Source of the DNA: Mycobacterium angelicum
Lineage (GTDB): Bacteria; Actinomycetota; Actinomycetes; Mycobacteriales; Mycobacteriaceae
Direction of reading: 5' to 3'
NCBI RefSeq assembly: GCF_002086155.1
Contig: NZ_MVHE01000010.1
Span: 62,001 to 126,000 of the forward strand
Length of the DNA: 64,000 nucleotides
Shown here: piece by piece, positions 35,735 to 45,700 of the stretch
Position numbering within the stretch: the first letter of the stretch is position 1
Layout: each line of letters opens with the position of its first letter
The notes under the pieces: generated by a model
The model's database searches: none
Told to the model about the DNA's origin: nothing
The model's input: only the letters and a program-made list of their open reading frames with translations
Program-made: the position numbers and the translations under genes

Positions 35735-38700
35735 TGGAACGCTTCGATCTCCAGGGTGCGCTGCCCGCAATCGGTTCCACCACAGTGCTGGAAGCCAGTG
35801 CCGGCACCGGCAAGACATTCGCGCTGGCCGGACTGGTGACCCGCTATCTCGCCGAAACCGACGTCACCCTCGACGAGATGCTGCTCATCACTTTCAACCG
35901 CGCAGCCAGCCGCGAACTTCGGGAACGTGTTCGCGACCAAATCGTGGCGACGGTGGCTGCCCTCGATGGTCGACTGCCGCCGGCCAGCGATCTGGTGGAG
36001 CATCTGGTGTGCGGCAGCGGCCCCGAACTTGCCGCGAGGCGTGTCCGGCTGCGCGACGCGCTGGCGAATTTCGATGCGGCTACCATTGCCACCACCCACG
36101 AGTTCTGCGGTTCGGTGCTGAAATCACTTGGTGTGGCCGGCGATACGGACACCGGCCTGACCCTGGTCGAGGACCTCGACGACCTGGTCACCGAGATCGT
36201 CGACGACCGCTACCTGGCACACTTCGGTCGCAGCGAAGACGATCCGGTGCTGTCCTACGCTCAAGCCCTCAGCCTGGCCCGCGAGGTCGTGAACGACCCG
36301 TGCGCGCAGCTGCGCCCGCTTGACCCGGAACCCGACAGCGAAGCCGCGGTCCGGTTGCGCTTTGCCACCGAAGTGGTCGACGAGCTGGAACAGCGCAAGC
36401 GCCGGTTGCGCATCCTGGGCTACGACGACCTGCTCACCCGGTTGGCCAAAGCCCTCGAGGCAGAGGATTCTCCGGCGCGCGAGCGGATGCGCAGACGCTG
36501 GCGGATCGTATTGGTCGACGAATTTCAGGACACTGACCCCATTCAGTGGCGGGTACTCGAATGCGCGTTCCACGGTCATTCGGCGCTGATCCTGATCGGC
36601 GACCCGAAGCAGGCCATCTACGGCTTTCGCGGCGGAGATATCCACACCTATCTCAAGGCCGCCCGGTCCGCCGATGCTCGCTACACACTGGGCGTCAACT
36701 GGCGCAGCGACAAGGTACTTGTCCAGAGCCTGCAGTCCGTGTTGCGCGGTGCCACCCTGGGCCATCCCGAGATCGTCGTTCACGACATCGACGCCCGACA
36801 CGGCGGGCACCGCCTGGCCGGCGCGCCACATGGACAGCCGTTTCGGCTGCGTATCGTCACGCGGCCGGCGGTCGGCTATGAGGGCACCGCCAATGTTCCG
36901 ATCGAGGTACTGCGCCGCCACATTCCCACCGACCTGGCCGCCGATATCGCGGCGCTGTTGGCCAGCGGCGCGACATTTGACGGGCAGCCGGTTGCGGCCG
37001 GGCACATCGCGGTGATCGTCGAGCACCACCGAGACGCGCGGGCCTGTCGGGATGCCCTGGCCGCAGCGGGGATACCGGCGATCTACACCGGTGACACCGA
37101 TGTGTTCGCATCGCAGGCGGCCAAGGACTGGCTGTGTGTGCTGGAGGCGTTCGATGCGCCGCAGCGCAGCGGACTGGTCCGCGCGGCGGCCTGCACCATG
37201 TTCTTCGGTGAGACGGCTGAAACCCTTGCCGCTCAGGGCAATGCGCTTACCGACCGCGTTGCCGGCACACTGCGCCAATGGACCGATCAGGCGCGTCAGC
37301 GCGGTGTCGCGGCGGTGTTCGAAGCGGCCCAGCTGGCCGGCATGGGGCGCCGCGTGTTGGCGCAACGCGGCGGCGAGCGTCATATGACCGACCTGGCGCA
37401 TATCGCCCAGCTGCTGCACGAGATCGCGCATCAGCAGCGGTATGGCCTTCCGGCACTGCGTGATTGGCTGCGCAAGCAGTGCGACGGCCGCAGCGGTGCA
37501 ATAGAGCACAATCGCCGGCTGGACAGCGACGCCGCTGCCGTGCAGATCATGACGGTGTTCGTGGCCAAGGGTCTGCAATTCCCCATCGTGTACTTGCCGT
37601 TCATGTTCAATCGGCACGTGCGCAGCGACGACATCCTGCTCTACCACGACGAGACGGACACCCGCTGTCTGTATATCGGCGGCTCACGACGCAGTCCGGC
37701 CCGCCGGGAGGTCGAGGAGCTCAATCGCGTCGAGGCGGCGCGCGACAACATCCGGCTGACCTACGTCGCGCTAACCCGGGCCCAGTCACAGCTGGTGGCG
37801 TGGTGGGCACCGACCAAAGACGAAGTCAACGGCGGCTTGTCGCGACTGTTGCGTGGTCGCGGCATCGGCGATTCGCAGGTACCTGACAGCTGCAACCCGC
37901 GCGTCAGCGATGAGGATGCCGGCGCGGTGTTCGCGCAGTGGGAAGCAGCGGGCGGGCCGTCGGTAGAAGTGTCGGAGATTGTGCCCTCAGCTGCGCCCGA
38001 TACCGTCGCGCCGGCAACAGGGTTGGCGGTGCGGCACTTTCACCGGACGATCGACACCGCTTGGCGGCGCACGTCGTATTCGGCGTTGGTGCGCGACGCC
38101 CAGGCCGTCGACGTGGTCAGCGAACCGGAGGTCGAAGTCCGCGACGACGAGGTGGACGCCACGGTGGTGACCGCGCCGCGCGCGGGTGCCGACGTCGTCT
38201 CGCCGCTGGCGGACATGACGTCGGGCGCGACATTCGGCTCGCTGGTGCATGCGGTGCTGGAAACCGCGGATCCGCACGCTCCCGATCTGGCCGGCGAACT
38301 CTCGGAGCAGGTACGGCGACATATCGGGTGGTGGCCTATCGATACCGGCGCGCCCGACCCGGGCCCCGTGCTCGGTGCCGCGCTGGTACCGATGCAGGAC
38401 ACTTCGCTGGGGCCGCTGGCCGCAGGGATGACCTTGCGGCAGATCGGGGCGCGAGACCGGTTGCGGGAGTTGGATTTCGAGATGCCTTTAGCCGGTGGTG
38501 ATCTGCGGGCCCAGCTTCCCGACGTTTCACTGTCCGACGTTGGTTCGCTGCTGCGGTTGCATCTGCCGGCCGATGACCCGCTGTTCTCCTATGCCGATCG
38601 GCTGAGTTCGGCCGCACTGGGCCGCCAATCGCTGCGAGGCTACCTGGCAGGCTCCATCGACGTCGTGTTGCGGCTGCCCGGCCAGCACTATCTGGTGGTG

Positions 38701-39015
38701 GACTACAAGACCAACAACCTGGGTCCTACTGCCGCGGATTACAGTTTTCCGCGGCTGGTCGAGGCGATGCTGCATTCGGATTATCCGCTGCAGGCATTGC
38801 TGTATACGGTTGTGCTGCACCGTTTTCTGCGCTGGCGCCAGCCCGGTTATGAGCCGGCGCGCCATGTCGGTGGGGTGCTGTATCTCTTTGTGCGGGGTAT
38901 GTGCGGTGCCCAGACGCCGGTCACCGACGGGCATCCGGCTGGTGTGTTCAGCTGGCTTCCGCCGGCGGAACTGGTGGTGGCCGTATCGGATCTGCTAGAC
39001 GCGGGGGCGCCATGA
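35734..39015 (+). CDS. recB: Exodeoxyribonuclease V subunit beta (RecB)
   Basis: 1093 residues. UvrD-like 3'-5' helicase: Walker A in EASAGTGKT (20-28), motif II/III LVDEFQDTDPIQW...LIGDPKQAIYGFRGGD, motif V MTVFVAKGLQFPIVYLP and motif VI RLTYVALTRAQSQLV. C-terminal nuclease domain has GSLVHAVLE, then GSIDVVLRL and VDYKTNN around residues 973-992, the catalytic Asp-Asp-Lys set. Overlaps recC at the start and recD at the end by four bases. Confidence 0.97.
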   Translation: MERFDLQGALPAIGSTTVLEASAGTGKTFALAGLVTRYLAETDVTLDEMLLITFNRAASRELRERVRDQIVATVAALDGRLPPASDLVEHLVCGSGPELAARRVRLRDALANFDAATIATTHEFCGSVLKSLGVAGDTDTGLTLVEDLDDLVTEIVDDRYLAHFGRSEDDPVLSYAQALSLAREVVNDPCAQLRPLDPEPDSEAAVRLRFATEVVDELEQRKRRLRILGYDDLLTRLAKALEAEDSPARERMRRRWRIVLVDEFQDTDPIQWRVLECAFHGHSALILIGDPKQAIYGFRGGDIHTYLKAARSADARYTLGVNWRSDKVLVQSLQSVLRGATLGHPEIVVHDIDARHGGHRLAGAPHGQPFRLRIVTRPAVGYEGTANVPIEVLRRHIPTDLAADIAALLASGATFDGQPVAAGHIAVIVEHHRDARACRDALAAAGIPAIYTGDTDVFASQAAKDWLCVLEAFDAPQRSGLVRAAACTMFFGETAETLAAQGNALTDRVAGTLRQWTDQARQRGVAAVFEAAQLAGMGRRVLAQRGGERHMTDLAHIAQLLHEIAHQQRYGLPALRDWLRKQCDGRSGAIEHNRRLDSDAAAVQIMTVFVAKGLQFPIVYLPFMFNRHVRSDDILLYHDETDTRCLYIGGSRRSPARREVEELNRVEAARDNIRLTYVALTRAQSQLVAWWAPTKDEVNGGLSRLLRGRGIGDSQVPDSCNPRVSDEDAGAVFAQWEAAGGPSVEVSEIVPSAAPDTVAPATGLAVRHFHRTIDTAWRRTSYSALVRDAQAVDVVSEPEVEVRDDEVDATVVTAPRAGADVVSPLADMTSGATFGSLVHAVLETADPHAPDLAGELSEQVRRHIGWWPIDTGAPDPGPVLGAALVPMQDTSLGPLAAGMTLRQIGARDRLRELDFEMPLAGGDLRAQLPDVSLSDVGSLLRLHLPADDPLFSYADRLSSAALGRQSLRGYLAGSIDVVLRLPGQHYLVVDYKTNNLGPTAADYSFPRLVEAMLHSDYPLQALLYTVVLHRFLRWRQPGYEPARHVGGVLYLFVRGMCGAQTPVTDGHPAGVFSWLPPAELVVAVSDLLDAGAP

Positions 39016-40727
39016 CGGTTACCGAGGTCGAAGTGGCCGTCGCGGCCACCGGCTTGTTGCAGCTTTTCAACCAGGCCGAGGTGCTGGATCTGGCGGATGT
39101 TCATGTAGCGCAGCGGCTTTGCGCATTGGGCCGGGAGACCGATGAGCGGGTGGCGCTGGCATTAGCGTTGGCCGTGCGCGCATTGCGGGCCGGCTCGGTG
39201 TGCGTTGATCTGTCGACGGTCGCCGAGGCGGGCGCCGAACTGCCGTGGCCTTCGTTCGGGCCGTGGCTCTCGGCGGTGCGGGCGAGCCAACTGTGCGGCA
39301 CCCCACCGGTGTTGCACCTGTACGACGACCGGCTGCTGTACCTCGACCGGTACTGGCGCGAGGAAAAGCAGGTGTGCGACGACCTGCTGGCGTTGCTGTC
39401 CTGCAGACCAACCACTCAAATGCCCGCCTCTGAGCGACTCTTCCCGCCCGGCTACGAGGAACAGCGCGCAGCGGCCGAAACCGCACTCTCCCAGGGTGTT
39501 ACCGTCCTCACCGGCGGCCCCGGAACCGGAAAGACCACGACCGTGGCCCGCCTCCTGGCCCTGGTCGCCGATCAGGCGGCGCTCGCCGGACGGGCGCGGC
39601 CCCGGGTCGCCCTGGCAGCGCCGACGGGTAAGGCGGCGGCGCGGCTGGCCGAGGCGGTGCAGCACGAAGTTCGCGGACTGCACGCCGCCGATCAAGCGCG
39701 ACTGGGCCCGTTGCCGGCGGTAACGCTGCACCGTCTGCTGGGCCGCAAACCGGACACTTCGGCAAGGTTCCGGCACGACCGGTCAAACCGGTTGCCGCAC
39801 GACGTGATTGTCGTCGACGAGACCTCGATGGTTTCCCTGACGTTGATGGCGCGGTTGTTGGAAGCGGTGCGTCCGGGAGCCCGGCTCATCCTCGTCGGCG
39901 ACGCCGACCAGCTGGCGTCGGTGGAGGCGGGTGCGGTGCTGGCGGATCTGGTGGACGGCCTGTCGGCGCGCACCGACGTGCGGGTGGCGGCGCTGCGCAC
40001 TTCACACCGGTTCGGGAAATCGATTGGGGCACTGGCCGAAGCGATTCGCGCGGGCGACGGAGATCAGGTGATCGCCCTGCTGCGGACGGGCGACGATCAC
40101 ATTGAGTTCGTCGAAGACGAGGACCCCGGTGCGCGACTGCGCGCCATTCTGCTGCCGCATGCGCTGCGGCTGCGCGAGGCGGCGCTGTTGGGTGCGGTCG
40201 AGGTCGCGCTGGCTACGTTGGACGAACATCGTCTGCTATGCGCGCACCGGCGCGGGCCGTTCGGCGTGCAGCACTGGAATCGGCAAGTGGAGAACTGGCT
40301 TGCCGAAGAGACGGGTCAGCCGCCGTGGTCGCAGTGGTATGCCGGCCGGCCACTGCTGGTGACCGCCAACGACTACGGGCTGCGGGTGTACAACGGCGAC
40401 ACCGGCATCGCGGTGGTCGGTCCTGAGGGGCTGCGGGCCGTCATCGCCGGGGCTACCGAGCGGCTCGACTTCGCGACCGGGCGGCTGTCCGACGTCGAGA
40501 CCATGCATGCCATGACGATCCACAAGAGCCAGGGCAGCCAGGCCGATGAGGTGACGGTTCTTATGCCACAGCTCGATTCGCGGTTACTGACGCGAGAGCT
40601 GTTCTACACCGCGGTCACCCGGGCGAAGAACAAGGTACGGGTGGTCGGATCCGAGCAGCAAGTTCGGGACGCGGTTGAGCGACGAGCCCTGCGCGCGACG
40701 GGATTACGGATGCGGCTGCAGGAGTGA
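39012..40727 (+). CDS. recD: Exodeoxyribonuclease V subunit alpha (RecD)
   Basis: 571 residues. SF1B 5'-3' helicase: Walker A LTGGPGTGKTTT near residue 170, motif II VIVVDETSMV, motif III LVGDADQLASVEAG and C-terminal HAMTIHKSQGSQADEV with LLTRELFYTAVTRAK. The ATG overlaps the recB stop (ATGA). Ends only 20 bases before the start-less toxin fragment, so the cassette array was placed directly behind the recC-recB-recD operon. Confidence 0.97.
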   Translation: MTVTEVEVAVAATGLLQLFNQAEVLDLADVHVAQRLCALGRETDERVALALALAVRALRAGSVCVDLSTVAEAGAELPWPSFGPWLSAVRASQLCGTPPVLHLYDDRLLYLDRYWREEKQVCDDLLALLSCRPTTQMPASERLFPPGYEEQRAAAETALSQGVTVLTGGPGTGKTTTVARLLALVADQAALAGRARPRVALAAPTGKAAARLAEAVQHEVRGLHAADQARLGPLPAVTLHRLLGRKPDTSARFRHDRSNRLPHDVIVVDETSMVSLTLMARLLEAVRPGARLILVGDADQLASVEAGAVLADLVDGLSARTDVRVAALRTSHRFGKSIGALAEAIRAGDGDQVIALLRTGDDHIEFVEDEDPGARLRAILLPHALRLREAALLGAVEVALATLDEHRLLCAHRRGPFGVQHWNRQVENWLAEETGQPPWSQWYAGRPLLVTANDYGLRVYNGDTGIAVVGPEGLRAVIAGATERLDFATGRLSDVETMHAMTIHKSQGSQADEVTVLMPQLDSRLLTRELFYTAVTRAKNKVRVVGSEQQVRDAVERRALRATGLRMRLQE

Positions 40728-40747
40728 GGGTTAACCGCCAGGCGTGA

Positions 40748-41182
40748 ATTGACTTCAACGCCCGATGCGGACGCACCTTTCTGCTGCCGAACGAGCAAGC
40801 AGGCTACGAAGCCTGTGTTGCCGACCGGAGACCGCTCCTTGAGAGGCAAGCCGCGATCAGAGCTCGGTTAGAGGAACTGGGTATCTCCGTAGAAGGTGTG
40901 CTTCCACCTTCTCCGGATCCCGCCGGCGAACCGCCGGGCCGGGGATTACCCCCAGCAGGTATAACCCCGCCCGTCGAAGGCAACCTAACGGTTGGACAGC
41001 CCAGCCGTCCTAGCGAACAAGCTCGGGGAGGCTCAAGTCTGTGGGACGATCGGGGCGGAGAATGGCGGTTCGATCCTGGTAATGATAGATGGCACTACCC
41101 GCATTGGGATTATAATCCGCACGATACACCGAACTCTGGGTGGCAAAATATCTCCATCGGCGATTTTCAGACGCACAAATGA
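40748..41182 (+). pseudogene. Start-less polymorphic toxin fragment (C-terminal module, non-barnase type)
   Basis: An open frame of about 143 codons without a plausible start or secretion domain; an in-frame stop lies at 40745. Its first 50 codons (FNARCGRTFLLPNEQAGYEACVAD, then RRPLLERQAAIRARLEELG) are a copy of the linker of the full-length toxin gene at 47419; 49 bases (40754-40802 and 48079-48127) are identical. After a Pro-rich hinge it switches to a different C-terminal domain: GGSSLWDDRGGEWRF, then WHYPHWDYNPHDTPNSGWQNI, the WHxPHWDxNPH pattern seen in polymorphic-toxin nuclease modules. The presumed immunity gene follows after 9 bases. A displaced toxin tail, probably usable only by recombination with a full-length gene. 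Confidence 0.8.
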
Positions 41183-41191
41183 TGAGGAAAG

Positions 41192-41554
41192 ATGAGTATC
41201 TTTCGGGTTGAATTTGCGGAAGGGTTCGCATTAGGCAACGAGAACGTAGTACTTGCTGTTGCGGATCGCGATGGGCTTCGCGCCTTCCAGTCAGCGGTAT
41301 TGACAGCAAGGATGCAAGGGCAAGCGCACTTCACCATCAACGGAATTAATCATCAGATAGTGCGGCAACCGGGCGCGGCCGAGGTGCAGCTCGGGTCAGG
41401 CGCTATTACATGGAAGTTCGACGATACGAAATTGGCAGAAATTGCTGCGAAAAACGTTTCCATGATCAACGCAAGCCACGCGGTGCATCACTATATAGAC
41501 TATATCCATAGCCCGGCGTCAACACTCGTTATATCTGTTGATGAATACGTGTGA
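41192..41554 (+). CDS. Presumed immunity protein for the orphan toxin tail
   Basis: 120 residues, MSIFRVEFAEGFALGNENVV. Not recognised as a known family. Its position immediately behind a toxin C-terminus, small size, lower GC content than neighbours and the existence of a decayed copy at 42209 make an immunity function the best guess. Contains a beta-rich centre (HFTINGINHQIVRQPGAAEVQLGSGAITWKF). The GAGGAAAG before the ATG gives a fair ribosome binding site. Confidence 0.65.
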   Translation: MSIFRVEFAEGFALGNENVVLAVADRDGLRAFQSAVLTARMQGQAHFTINGINHQIVRQPGAAEVQLGSGAITWKFDDTKLAEIAAKNVSMINASHAVHHYIDYIHSPASTLVISVDEYV

Positions 41555-41616
41555 CATTAGCGAGATTTTGCGGGCGTCGACCGGCGCAAGGGTGCCTGGC
41601 CAGGACCGTGACGCCT

Positions 41617-41694
41617 GAGCGCATCATCAGTGGCAGCGACGGGTCAGCGTGGTATACAACTGATCATTACCGAACATTCCATCGGATTCGATAG
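41617..41694 (+). pseudogene. 26-codon remnant of a barnase-type toxin tail
   Basis: Reads ERIISGSDGSAWYTTDHY, then RTFHRIR and stop, nearly identical to the end of the toxin gene at 47419; over the last 63 bases only four differ. It contains the last catalytic Arg and His of the ribonuclease but nothing else of it. The upstream frame is broken. It directly precedes the orphan barstar gene, marking where a toxin-immunity pair was cut. Confidence 0.8.
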
Positions 41695-41696
41695 CA

Positions 41697-42206
41697 ATGA
41701 CACAGAACGTGAATTTAGAAGAATTCGTCTCACAAGCCGCTCACTATGGTCCGTGCGTAGGCGCATACCCGCAATTATCCTCACCGCTTGTCTCCCCAGA
41801 CGGTGTCGAGGCGCGAATGGTCGATGGGGCGCGTGCCAAAACTCGGGCTGCCTTGTTTGATGTCTTTGCGGAGGTTTGGCACTTCCCGTCGTGGTTTGGC
41901 CGAAATATGGATGCCTTTGATGCTTTCATGCGCGACCTGGACACCATGGTCAATACCGCTACCGGAAGGCCCCCTGCTCGCGGTTACCTGACTGTGGTAA
42001 CCGATGCACACTTGCTCCTAATCGACCAACCCGAAGCGTTTTCCTGGTTCGCCACATGCATGCCGTTCTACCGTGATTACTACCGTGACGAAGCCAGTCC
42101 AGCAGCAGCGTTCGGCCTCTTGCTCGCCGCTCCCGCTGATCAACTTGACGCGGTTCGTGAACGCTGGCTGACCGTCGGTATTGATGTCGCGACAGTAACC
42201 TTGTGA
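41697..42206 (+). CDS. Orphan barstar-family immunity protein
   Basis: 169 residues. The barstar core MVDGARAKTRAALFDVFAEVWHFPSWFGRNMDAFDAFMRD is clear. In barstar the paired residues are Asp35 and Asp39, which plug the RNase active site; here Asp72 is kept but the Asp39 equivalent is Ala76, with Asp one place earlier. It is a paralogue of the gene at 48552, and the last 67 coding bases are identical between them. There is no intact toxin next to it, only a remnant tail, so it is an orphan that may protect against kin toxins. Confidence 0.85.
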   Translation: MTQNVNLEEFVSQAAHYGPCVGAYPQLSSPLVSPDGVEARMVDGARAKTRAALFDVFAEVWHFPSWFGRNMDAFDAFMRDLDTMVNTATGRPPARGYLTVVTDAHLLLIDQPEAFSWFATCMPFYRDYYRDEASPAAAFGLLLAAPADQLDAVRERWLTVGIDVATVTL

Positions 42207-42208
42207 GA

Positions 42209-42432
42209 CCGCTTGAATTCGCCGAAGGGTTCGCATTCGTAACGGGACGTAGTACTTGCGTATGCAAGGGCCTGCGCGCTTCGCTATCACCCGAATCGAT
42301 CGTCAGATGGTGCGGCAACCGGGCGCAGCCGAGGTGCAGATCGGGCCGGCCGCAGTCGTATGGGAGTTCGACGATGCGAAATTGGCAGAAAGCCCGGCGT
42401 CAACACCCGTTATATGTGTTGATGAATACGCC
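42209..42432 (+). pseudogene. Degraded copy of the orphan-toxin immunity gene
   Basis: Matches the gene at 41192 in three pieces: FAEGFAF near the start, then after a deletion and frameshift MQGPARFAITRIDRQMVRQP and GAAEVQIGPAAVVWEF, then SPASTPVICVDEYA. Two internal deletions remove about 50 bases near the start and the segment equivalent to the IAAKNVSMINASHAV region. It starts against the barstar stop codon and ends just before the STAS gene stop. Confidence 0.8.
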
Positions 42433-42448
42433 GGTAAGCGACTCGGAA

Positions 42449-42778
42449 CTACGCCGGTGATTGCCCGCGATTCGCAGTGATGACGTTGGCGACGCGGTCC
42501 AGTCCAGAGATGGACAACAGCGTTCTCACCGCACTGTCGTCTGCGATGACAATGGTGACTTGAGTGGTCGCCGCGGCATCAAATAGCGCACGAACGGTGC
42601 TGCTGTCGCAATAGGTCACCGCGGTGAGGTCGAGGGTGACGGCGTTGGCCGCAACCATCGCGCAGGCGATCACTTCTTGCAGTTCGCCGACGTTGGCCAA
42701 ATCGATGTCGCCACAGGCGGTTACGACCGGCGCCCGGTCACCTTCACCAGGGGCGAAATGGAACTGCTGAGCGTTCAT
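42449..42778 (-). CDS. STAS-domain anti-sigma factor antagonist
   Basis: 109 residues. Typical STAS fold: ACGDIDLANVGELQEVIACAM...AVTLDLTAVTYCDSSTVRALFDAA, with the phosphorylatable serine in CDSSTV. Its ATG overlaps the stop of the large kinase-phosphatase-anti-sigma gene (ATGA), so the two are co-translated. Expected to be phosphorylated by the C-terminal RsbW-like domain of that protein and dephosphorylated by its PP2C domain, controlling an unidentified sigma factor. Confidence 0.9.
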   Translation of the reverse strand: MNAQQFHFAPGEGDRAPVVTACGDIDLANVGELQEVIACAMVAANAVTLDLTAVTYCDSSTVRALFDAAATTQVTIVIADDSAVRTLLSISGLDRVANVITANRGQSPA

Positions 42779-45700
42779 AGCTCGATACCGAGTTCTACGC
42801 TGGTGCCGTCGGCGCCGCAGCGCAGTTGCATGGTGTCCACTAGTGCTTCCATTACGTGCATCCCGTGTCCTCGGTTGGCGCTCGCCGCCGCTGGTCGCCA
42901 TTGGCCAGTGTCGTCGATGGTCAGTGTGAGCTGGTTTGCCAAGATTTGCGCGGTTACCGTCAACTTGACCGGTAGGTCGCTTGGGCCGCCGGCGTGCTCG
43001 ACTGCGTTGGACGTCGCCTCTCCCACCGCCAGCAACACTTTGTGTGCAATGGCGTGGTCGATCGCCGCGGTCGAGAGCCACCGGCGAAGTTGGGAACGTA
43101 TGTCGGCCAGGCTTTTCGGCGCCGCGGGCAGCGTGAAGATCAGCGGCGCGGGCGGCTGGCGAAAGAGCAGCAAAGCGAGGTCGTCGTCGTAGCCGCCGCA
43201 GGGCGCCAGCTCAGATATGACCCTGTCGGCGATTGCCTCTGGGGGCTGCTCATGCATGAGTCGCACGACGGCCGCCGCACGCAGAATTCCCTGGGTAAGC
43301 GGCTCCCCGCGCCGTTCGATGAGTCCATCGGTATAGACCATCAGCGTCGCGCCCGGGGGTAACCGGGTTGTGGCCTGCGGCCGCGGCTGGTTCGTCGGAT
43401 GAGTCGCCAGCGGGAGTTGCTGTGCCGCGTCGAGTAGGACGGGGCCGGTGGCATCGTCGACGATCGCGGCGGGAGGATGCCCTGCGCTGCTGTAATTCAC
43501 AGTACAAGCCGCCGTATCGATCACGGCACAGAATACGGTCGTGCATCGGGCATCGGGAAGGGTCCGGGCGAAGTAGTCCAGCCCGTCGAGAGCACGTGCC
43601 GGATCGGCCGTTTGCAGCAGCAGCGCGCGTGCTGCCGATCGGAGCTGACCCATCACTGCCGCAGCCGACAAACCACGGCCGACGCAGTCTCCCACCACGA
43701 TTCCAATGTGGGTGATGTCCAACGGGATCACGTCGTACCAGTCACCGCCTACCTCGAGCGGTTCAACCGCTGGTGTGTAGCGCACCGCGAAGCCATGCGG
43801 CAGATCCGTTGGACCCAGAATCGAATGCTGCAAGGTCAGGGCCACCGCTCGGGCTTGCTCAAGTTCGCGTGCGGTGGCCAGCGCCTGCGCCAGGTGGCTG
43901 GTCAATAATCCGAACAGCTCGCGGTTGTCTGTATCTCCTTGATAGACAGCCACTTCCATCGCTATTGCCGAAGCGACACCAGCCAGCGGCACGGAATACA
44001 CGACGGTGTTGTCGTCGGCGCGACGCTCAGCGACCGAGCTGCTCAGATACCGCGATTCATCAAGCGCCGAACACAGCCGCTGCCACTGCTCGTACGAGAT
44101 TTCGGTATCCGGCCACATGAACAACTGCGGCGTGGTTTCTCGTACCGGCCACAGCCCCGCAATGACTCGCGCGGCGCGAAATTCCTCCTGCAATTGCCGG
44201 GCGCCCGCCCGCAACAGCGCGGTGCTGGAACCGTGTGGTGTCAGTGCGCCGGCAAATCGCGCCAGGGTGGCGTCGCGCTGACGTGCGCGGTACTCGGCGG
44301 TGATATCACGCGCGGTACCGACATACCGGGGTTGCCGCGTGTGCGGTTCGCTAACCCGCGCTGTCGAGCAGGCAATCCACACCACTCGCCCGTCGGGCCG
44401 GTGCAGTGGGACCGTATAGTTGCCGCCACCTTCGGCGAGGTAGCGACGGTATGCCTCGCGGTGCACGGCCCAGCCCTCGGCATCGGTCCGGCGAGACGGG
44501 ATCCAGGGTTGTGGCCAGGGATAGGGCAGCCCGTCTGCGGAGTAGCCGGTGAGGTCGCAGAATGCATGATTGGCCTCGGTGATCGTGCCCTTGTCGTCGG
44601 CGACGAAGAACCCCTCCTGCATCGAATCGATGAGCGCTCGTCGAAAGTCGGCTTCCCGGTTGCGAAACCGGCCCATCTCCAAATTGGATCGCACCCGTGC
44701 GACCAGCTCGATGGTCGAGAACGGCTTCACGAGATAGTCGTCGGCACCGGCATTCAAACCACCCACAGCCGCTTCTTGGCCTGCCCGGGCGGACAGGAAT
44801 ATCACTGGCACCGAGGCGGTACGCGAATCTGCGCGCAGCTCTGAAAGTAGTCCGAACCCATCGATTTTGGGCATCATGACGTCGGTCAGCACCAGATCGG
44901 GGTGTTCGGTGTGCGCTAACCGCAGGCCCTCGCGGCCATCCGTGGCCTCCAGCACACGCCAGTGCGGGCTCAACGCGTTCCGGATGAAGGCGCGCATGTC
45001 GGCGTTGTCCTCAACGATCAGGACACACGCGTCTTTGCTCGCCGAATCATCATCGCGCTCCGGACCGCCCTCACCCCCGGCAGCGTCTGACCATTGCAGT
45101 GCCTCATCGACATAGGCGGCGGCCCGGCCGGACCGGCGCTCACGCGGGGAACCGGTGGCGGCTTCAGCGCAACCGGATCGTTTCGGCAATTGGACGGTAA
45201 AGGTGGTACCGACATCTTTCTGCGATGTCACGAAGACTTCGCCGTCGTGCAGGCGAACCAGCTCGGCGACCAGCGCAAGCCCTATGCCAGCCCCTTCGTG
45301 GCTGCGTCCGTCGTGTCCGCGGACACGATGGAAACGCTCAAAAACCTTGGGCTGCTCGCTATCTGGGATCCCGATGCCGGTGTCACTGACCGATAGGGTC
45401 AGCCGGTCAGCCGTTTCGCCGAACTCGACGTCGATGTGCCCAGCCATGGTGTACTTGACCGCGTTGGACAACAGGTTGAGGACGATCTTTTCCCACATAC
45501 CGATATCGACCAATACCGGTTGATTCAACAACGAGATGTCGGTGCCAAGCGCCAGTCCGGCGCGGCTGGCAGCCGGCTGGAACGACAGCACTAACTCCTG
45601 TGTGACGGCGCCGAGGTCGACTAGCTGCCATTCGGGCTGTCGGTGGCCGGCCTCGATTTGCGAGAAATCCAACAAGTCGTCGACGAGGCGGCGCAGGCGA

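Noticed and set aside
40898..41182. Separate small gene starting GTG at 40898
   Set aside because: The frame is continuous upstream to 40748 with the toxin linker sequence, so this is an internal part of the toxin fragment, not an independent gene.
41630..41860. Small plus-strand frame over the barnase remnant and barstar start
   Set aside because: It is out of frame with both the remnant tail and the barstar gene, which have clear homology.
42203..42460. 85-codon plus-strand gene after the orphan barstar
   Set aside because: Nucleotide comparison with 41192-41554 shows it is a frameshifted, deleted copy; the open frame is incidental.
42449..42778. STAS gene as part of the toxin cassette array
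   Set aside because: It is on the opposite strand and overlaps the kinase-phosphatase gene, so it belongs to that regulatory unit; only its 3' end adjoins the decayed immunity gene.
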